Shown piece by piece: positions 3,838 through 6,450 of a DNA stretch of 6,450 bases. The notes below the pieces were generated by a model that saw only the letters and a program-made list of their open reading frames with translations, did not search any database and had not been told where the DNA came from. Positions within the stretch are counted from its first letter, which is position 1, and each line of letters begins with the position of its first letter. Made by a program: the position numbers and the translations under genes. The stretch comes from a bacterium (GTDB lineage: Bacteria; Patescibacteria; Paceibacteria; UBA9973; UBA6065): NCBI GenBank assembly GCA_030680695.1, contig JAUXUT010000034.1, positions 1 to 6,450 on the forward strand. Reading direction: 5' to 3'.

Positions 3838-4668
3838 ATGGAACAGAAGCCAAAAATACTACTTCTTGAGGATCTGCAAAATTGGCAGGACAGTATATCT
3901 CGATTGTTGATTTTGAACGATTATGATGTAGTAACTGCAAGTTCGCTGGATGCAGCAATTGATCTTTTACGAGCAAAAACCTTTGATGTAGCAGTTGTTG
4001 ATATTCGCTTGAACGAAGGTGATGTTAACAACATGGATGGTATTGTCTTTTTGGATGAGATTGAAAAATATTATCTCGAGGATCGAACGCATGTGATTAT
4101 GCTGTCAGGTCATGCAACTACAAAACATGCAATTGATGCGCTTGAACGCCCGACAAAAATAGTTACAAAGTTTTTCCTGAAAGAGGAAATTGATAATGAT
4201 AAATTTATCTCAGAAGTAGCGCGAACTGTACGAATGACTGAAGGGGATAGAGAAAGCCGTGACGAAAAAATATTTCGGACAGATCTTCCTGCAACATTTT
4301 ATAATCATGTAGATATTCCGTTGCTAATCCAACAATTAATGAAGAAAGATGCTGATCAGGAGACCGCAAAAGACTTTAAATTGATTTTTTATAATTTGCT
4401 TTTGCCTGCACTTCCGTTGGCATACAAAAAAGTAGAAAATATTCAAAATGGAGGGGGAAATAACGAAGTATATCTATTGTTTTGGTCTCGGAAGGATTTC
4501 CATGCAATTGGATTAACAATTACACTGGCTTCAACTAAAGAACCATCAAGCGAATATTGGGATAGGTTTGGACAAACAGAGATAATTAAACGATCTTCCT
4601 CGAAGTTCTACAAAGGCATAGCTGTTAAGCTGCGAGATATGGAGTTTCAGGATTTCTTGTCCGCCTAA
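3838..4668 (+). CDS. Response regulator with unrecognised C-terminal output domain
   Basis: The protein has 276 residues. The receiver domain (about 5-133) has the acidic pair E11-D12, phosphoacceptor D55 (VVDIRL), S90 (IMLSGHA) and K115 (FFLKEE, lacking the usual proline after lysine). The signature EDLQNWQD (11-18) is shared with the second regulator (EDDTNWQD), so their receivers are paralogous. Residues about 145-276 show no helix-turn-helix, GGDEF, EAL, HD-GYP or kinase motif. They contain a leucine-rich helical part (IPLLIQQLM, FYNLLLPALPLAYKK) and then EVYLLFWSRKDFHAIGLTI, suggesting a mixed alpha/beta domain that I do not recognise. AGGAG at 3825-3829 lies 8 nt before the ATG, and the gene follows the kinase by 18 nt. 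It is probably phosphorylated by that kinase; the output is not likely to be direct DNA binding. Confidence 0.85.
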   Translation: MEQKPKILLLEDLQNWQDSISRLLILNDYDVVTASSLDAAIDLLRAKTFDVAVVDIRLNEGDVNNMDGIVFLDEIEKYYLEDRTHVIMLSGHATTKHAIDALERPTKIVTKFFLKEEIDNDKFISEVARTVRMTEGDRESRDEKIFRTDLPATFYNHVDIPLLIQQLMKKDADQETAKDFKLIFYNLLLPALPLAYKKVENIQNGGGNNEVYLLFWSRKDFHAIGLTITLASTKEPSSEYWDRFGQTEIIKRSSSKFYKGIAVKLRDMEFQDFLSA

Positions 4669-4717
4669 CCAACATCAATTTCAACCCATTCTCTTATTCA
4701 TTGGCTGGGAGTAAAAA

Positions 4718-5452
4718 ATGGCAAAAAGCATATTAATCATTGAAGACGATACAAATTGGCAGGACACCTTAGGTCGCTTATTAAAGGATAAAGGATATGA
4801 AGTGCAATTATCTGCTGCATATAGTGATGCATTAGGGAAAATACTAAAAACTGGTGCTTGGTTTGTTGAATTTGATATTGGTATTTGCATAGTAGATTTG
4901 CGGCTGGGAAATGTAACAGAAGAACCCAATTATGATGGTATGGGGCTTCTTGCTGTCTGTAGATTAAGAAACATACCTACTGTTGTAGTAAGTGGATATC
5001 TTACCCAATCTATTACATCGCAGGTGCAAAATGAATTTGGAGTAAAAGCAGTTTTTGATAAAAGCAATTTTGCTGATCGCGCGCAATATTTCCTAGATGT
5101 CGTAAAAAAAGAGTTGGCTTTGCAAGGTAAAAAAGCCGTCAAAGGCGATTCTCGAATTGGAGATGTTGATGCGATTAAGTTTTCGAGTAAGCAACAGATT
5201 TTGATTGGTAATACTATTGATCATTACAAAAAAGCAATGAGCCACATTAATGAATTACAAGATGAGAGAGTGAGAATACGTCGTCGGGTTGATCCAAATG
5301 ATGAGGCTTTGTGGCTTCATCAAATCAAAGAACTTGACGAGAAATCTGAAACTTTTATAAATAAGATAAAAAACGCAAAGACTCAGGAAGAGATAGAAGA
5401 TTTGCACCGTGAATTAACTGAGGAGTTTTTAAAGTGGCTAAATGGTCAATGA
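4718..5452 (+). CDS. Response regulator with predicted coiled-coil tail
   Basis: The protein has 244 residues. The receiver domain (about 3-132) has acidic residues E9-D10-D11, phosphoacceptor D60 (CIVDLRL), S92 (VVVSGYL) and K115 (FDKSNF). A longer insert than usual (GAWFVEFDIG, 46-55) precedes the phosphoacceptor strand, and another (NVTEEPNYDGMG) follows it. Residues about 160-242 are charged and helical (HYKKAMSHINELQDERVRIR, then KELDEKSETFINKIKN and EEIEDLHRELTEEFLKWL), which predicts a coiled coil. There is no DNA-binding motif. GGGAG at 4707-4711 lies 6 nt before the ATG. The 49-nt gap after the first regulator holds no hairpin I can see. The end of the gene overlaps the next by 19 nt. 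A role as an adaptor or scaffold is inferred. Confidence 0.85.
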   Translation: MAKSILIIEDDTNWQDTLGRLLKDKGYEVQLSAAYSDALGKILKTGAWFVEFDIGICIVDLRLGNVTEEPNYDGMGLLAVCRLRNIPTVVVSGYLTQSITSQVQNEFGVKAVFDKSNFADRAQYFLDVVKKELALQGKKAVKGDSRIGDVDAIKFSSKQQILIGNTIDHYKKAMSHINELQDERVRIRRRVDPNDEALWLHQIKELDEKSETFINKIKNAKTQEEIEDLHRELTEEFLKWLNGQ

Positions 5453-5799
5453 AAATAGTGCAGTTCCAGCCAAGTTATTTTGCATTTCTTAGTGGGATTG
5501 CAATATCTTTTAGTACAAAGCTGATTATGGGGATTGCCATTGAAGATTATAAAACTCGCTTTGGCTCGATAATTGCTTTGCCCACTGTTTTATTTTTTAT
5601 TGCTGGACTATCTTTTATATTCTTATCATGGACATTGGAAGAGCCTAACTCAAAATGGAAATCGATAAATAGAGAATTGTGGGCAGAAGAAGAAATTATG
5701 CGAGTGGCTGCAAATGGAAAAGCTCCGCTGCTCTGGTCGTTATTCATAGTTGGTGTGATGACTTTTATAGCGAGTTTTGTGACTTTGTTGTTTCGATAA
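5434..5799 (+). CDS. Small membrane protein with three predicted transmembrane segments
   Basis: The 121-residue product starts at GTG 5434, with AGGAG (5421-5425) 8 nt upstream. An in-frame ATG at 5449 overlaps the stop codon of the regulator (ATGA) but has no well-placed ribosome-binding site, so GTG is preferred. Hydrophobic segments lie at about 14-36, 44-67 and 98-120, separated by a short loop (EDYKTRFG) and a charged loop of about 30 residues (EEPNSKWKSINRELWAEEEI and beyond). I recognise no family. The overlap with the regulator predicts coupled translation and thus a stoichiometric or functional link. It could be the membrane partner, a sensor input or an effector of the signalling proteins; the sequence does not decide. 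Confidence 0.75.
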   Translation: MAKWSMKIVQFQPSYFAFLSGIAISFSTKLIMGIAIEDYKTRFGSIIALPTVLFFIAGLSFIFLSWTLEEPNSKWKSINRELWAEEEIMRVAANGKAPLLWSLFIVGVMTFIASFVTLLFR

Positions 5800-5910
5800 A
5801 ATCAAGTTTGTACTTTTTGTTTTGATAAAGGCATATACAAAAACCCCTCGAAACAGAACCAACTTCCACCGTCGCATGAAGCGCAAATCGTCCATCATCT
5901 TTTCATCAGT
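5800..5910. other. Intergenic stretch between the operon and glyQ; no gene seen
   Basis: No convincing reading frame on either strand. AAGT-TTGT-ACTT followed by a T-rich stretch (about 5804-5822) is the only terminator-like feature after the operon, and it is weak. Composition changes from A+T-rich to G+C-rich near 5845-5880. Confidence 0.4.
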
Positions 5911-5962
5911 TATAATCCCTCCGCACCAAAAACTGAACACTGATCACTGGTAACTGATAACT
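5911..5962 (+). promoter_or_regulatory. glyQ promoter -10 box and heptamer-repeat leader
   Basis: TATAAT at 5911-5916 is a perfect -10 box with only a weak -35 candidate near 5888-5893. The leader ends with four tandem heptamers, ACTGAAC (5932-5938), ACTGATC (5939-5945), ACTGGTA (5946-5952) and ACTGATA (5953-5959), plus ACT (5960-5962), directly before ATG 5963. There is no Shine-Dalgarno sequence. The repeat is plainly visible; its function, if any, is unknown. Confidence 0.6.
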
Positions 5963-6450
5963 ATGTCTTCCTCCTTCCAATCCATCATCCTCAAACTACA
6001 AGACTTCTGGGCATCCCACGGATGCCTAATCACCCAGCCCTACTACACCCAGGTCGGTGCAGGGACGATGAACCCCGCCACCTTCCTGCGTGTGCTCGGA
6101 CCCGAGCCGTGGAACGTGGCGTACGTCGAGCCGTCTGTCCGCCCCGATGATGGGCGGTACGGTGAGAACCCCAACCGCTTCCAACTGCACACTCAATTTC
6201 AGGTCATCCTCAAGCCAGATCCAACGAACCCGCAGGAACTCTACCTCGAGTCGCTCAGAGCCTTGGGCATTGACCCGCGCCAGCACGACATCCGCTTCGT
6301 GGAGGATAACTGGGAACAGCCCGCCATCTCCGCGTGGGGTTTGGGTTGGGAGGTCTGGCTCGACGGGCAGGAGATCACGCAGTTCACCTACTTCCAGCAG
6401 ATGGGCGGCGTCGCGCTCGACCCCGTCTCGGTCGAGATCACCTACGGGCT
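5963..6450 (+). CDS. glyQ: Glycyl-tRNA synthetase alpha subunit, N-terminal part (cut by window edge)
   Basis: The protein charges tRNA-Gly with glycine in the cytoplasm; the alpha part of the bacterial alpha2beta2 enzyme carries the catalytic class II aminoacylation core. The visible 162 residues begin MSSSFQSIILKLQDFWASHG and contain VGAGTMNPATFLR (31-43), LGPEPW, the conserved GRYGENPNR (64-72), QELYLESLRALG, DIRFVEDNWE (109-118), AWGLGWEVWLDG (124-135) and QFTYFQQMGG (140-149), all family hallmarks. The family is about 290-300 residues when separate. Some bacteria fuse alpha and beta into one long chain, and the window does not show which applies here. The start is the only suitable ATG, although no Shine-Dalgarno sequence precedes it. 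The gene is G+C-rich, unlike the adjacent operon. Confidence 0.95.
   Translation, partial: MSSSFQSIILKLQDFWASHGCLITQPYYTQVGAGTMNPATFLRVLGPEPWNVAYVEPSVRPDDGRYGENPNRFQLHTQFQVILKPDPTNPQELYLESLRALGIDPRQHDIRFVEDNWEQPAISAWGLGWEVWLDGQEITQFTYFQQMGGVALDPVSVEITYG

Noticed and set aside
5740..5940. Minus-strand reading frame of 66 codons between the operon and glyQ
   Set aside because: It overlaps the end of the membrane-protein gene and the glyQ promoter, has no clear ribosome-binding site and no recognisable motif.
6026..6286. Minus-strand reading frame opposite glyQ
   Set aside because: It is antisense to a strongly conserved gene and arises from G+C-rich codon structure.

Overview
The window looks like a stretch of a Chloroflexota genome, probably Anaerolineae-like. 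This is inferred from the type of GlyQ sequence at the right end, from a cytoplasmic kinase with two GAF domains, and from short dispersed repeats of the kind familiar from such genomes. No database search was possible, so the taxon is a moderate-confidence guess.

Region 1 (1-1873) is G+C-rich and repeat-laden. It holds six broken copies (called T1-T6 here) of the N-terminal half of a TIR-domain gene, each cut off before the TIR domain is complete. Several copies begin with the same leader: a TATAAT box, a run of ATCCGT motifs, then ATG. T1 and T2 lie in a nearly perfect 252-bp direct repeat. Short elements have inserted into the copies. One is an 18-bp element (consensus near TATCATCCCCTTGCGGGA, 7 copies), one a 23-bp element (3 copies), and one a roughly 76-bp inverted-repeat element (1 copy). 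Other TIR copies in the same window keep the corresponding sites empty, so the insertion points can be read to within about a base. Inside the array sits an apparently intact two-gene unit of small conserved proteins (580-816 and 821-1063) with a strong intrinsic terminator (1071-1105).

Region 2 (about 1874-5962) is visibly A+T-rich and holds a four-gene operon. It encodes a soluble GAF-GAF histidine kinase (2026-3819), a response regulator with an unrecognised C-terminal domain (3838-4668), a second response regulator with a predicted coiled-coil tail (4718-5452), and a small protein with three predicted membrane segments whose GTG start overlaps the regulator (5434-5799). Each gene has a clear Shine-Dalgarno sequence. 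One promoter with an extended -10 box (1961-1969) overlaps an 8-bp inverted repeat. None of the four proteins has a recognisable DNA-binding domain, so the output is probably protein-protein or at the membrane. The change in composition against both flanks suggests the operon was acquired as a block.

Region 3 (5963-6450) returns to G+C-rich sequence and carries the start of glyQ, glycyl-tRNA synthetase alpha, cut by the window edge. Its leader has TATAAT followed by four heptamers of the type ACTGATC running straight into the ATG, with no Shine-Dalgarno sequence. This architecture resembles the TIR-copy leaders and differs from the operon between them.
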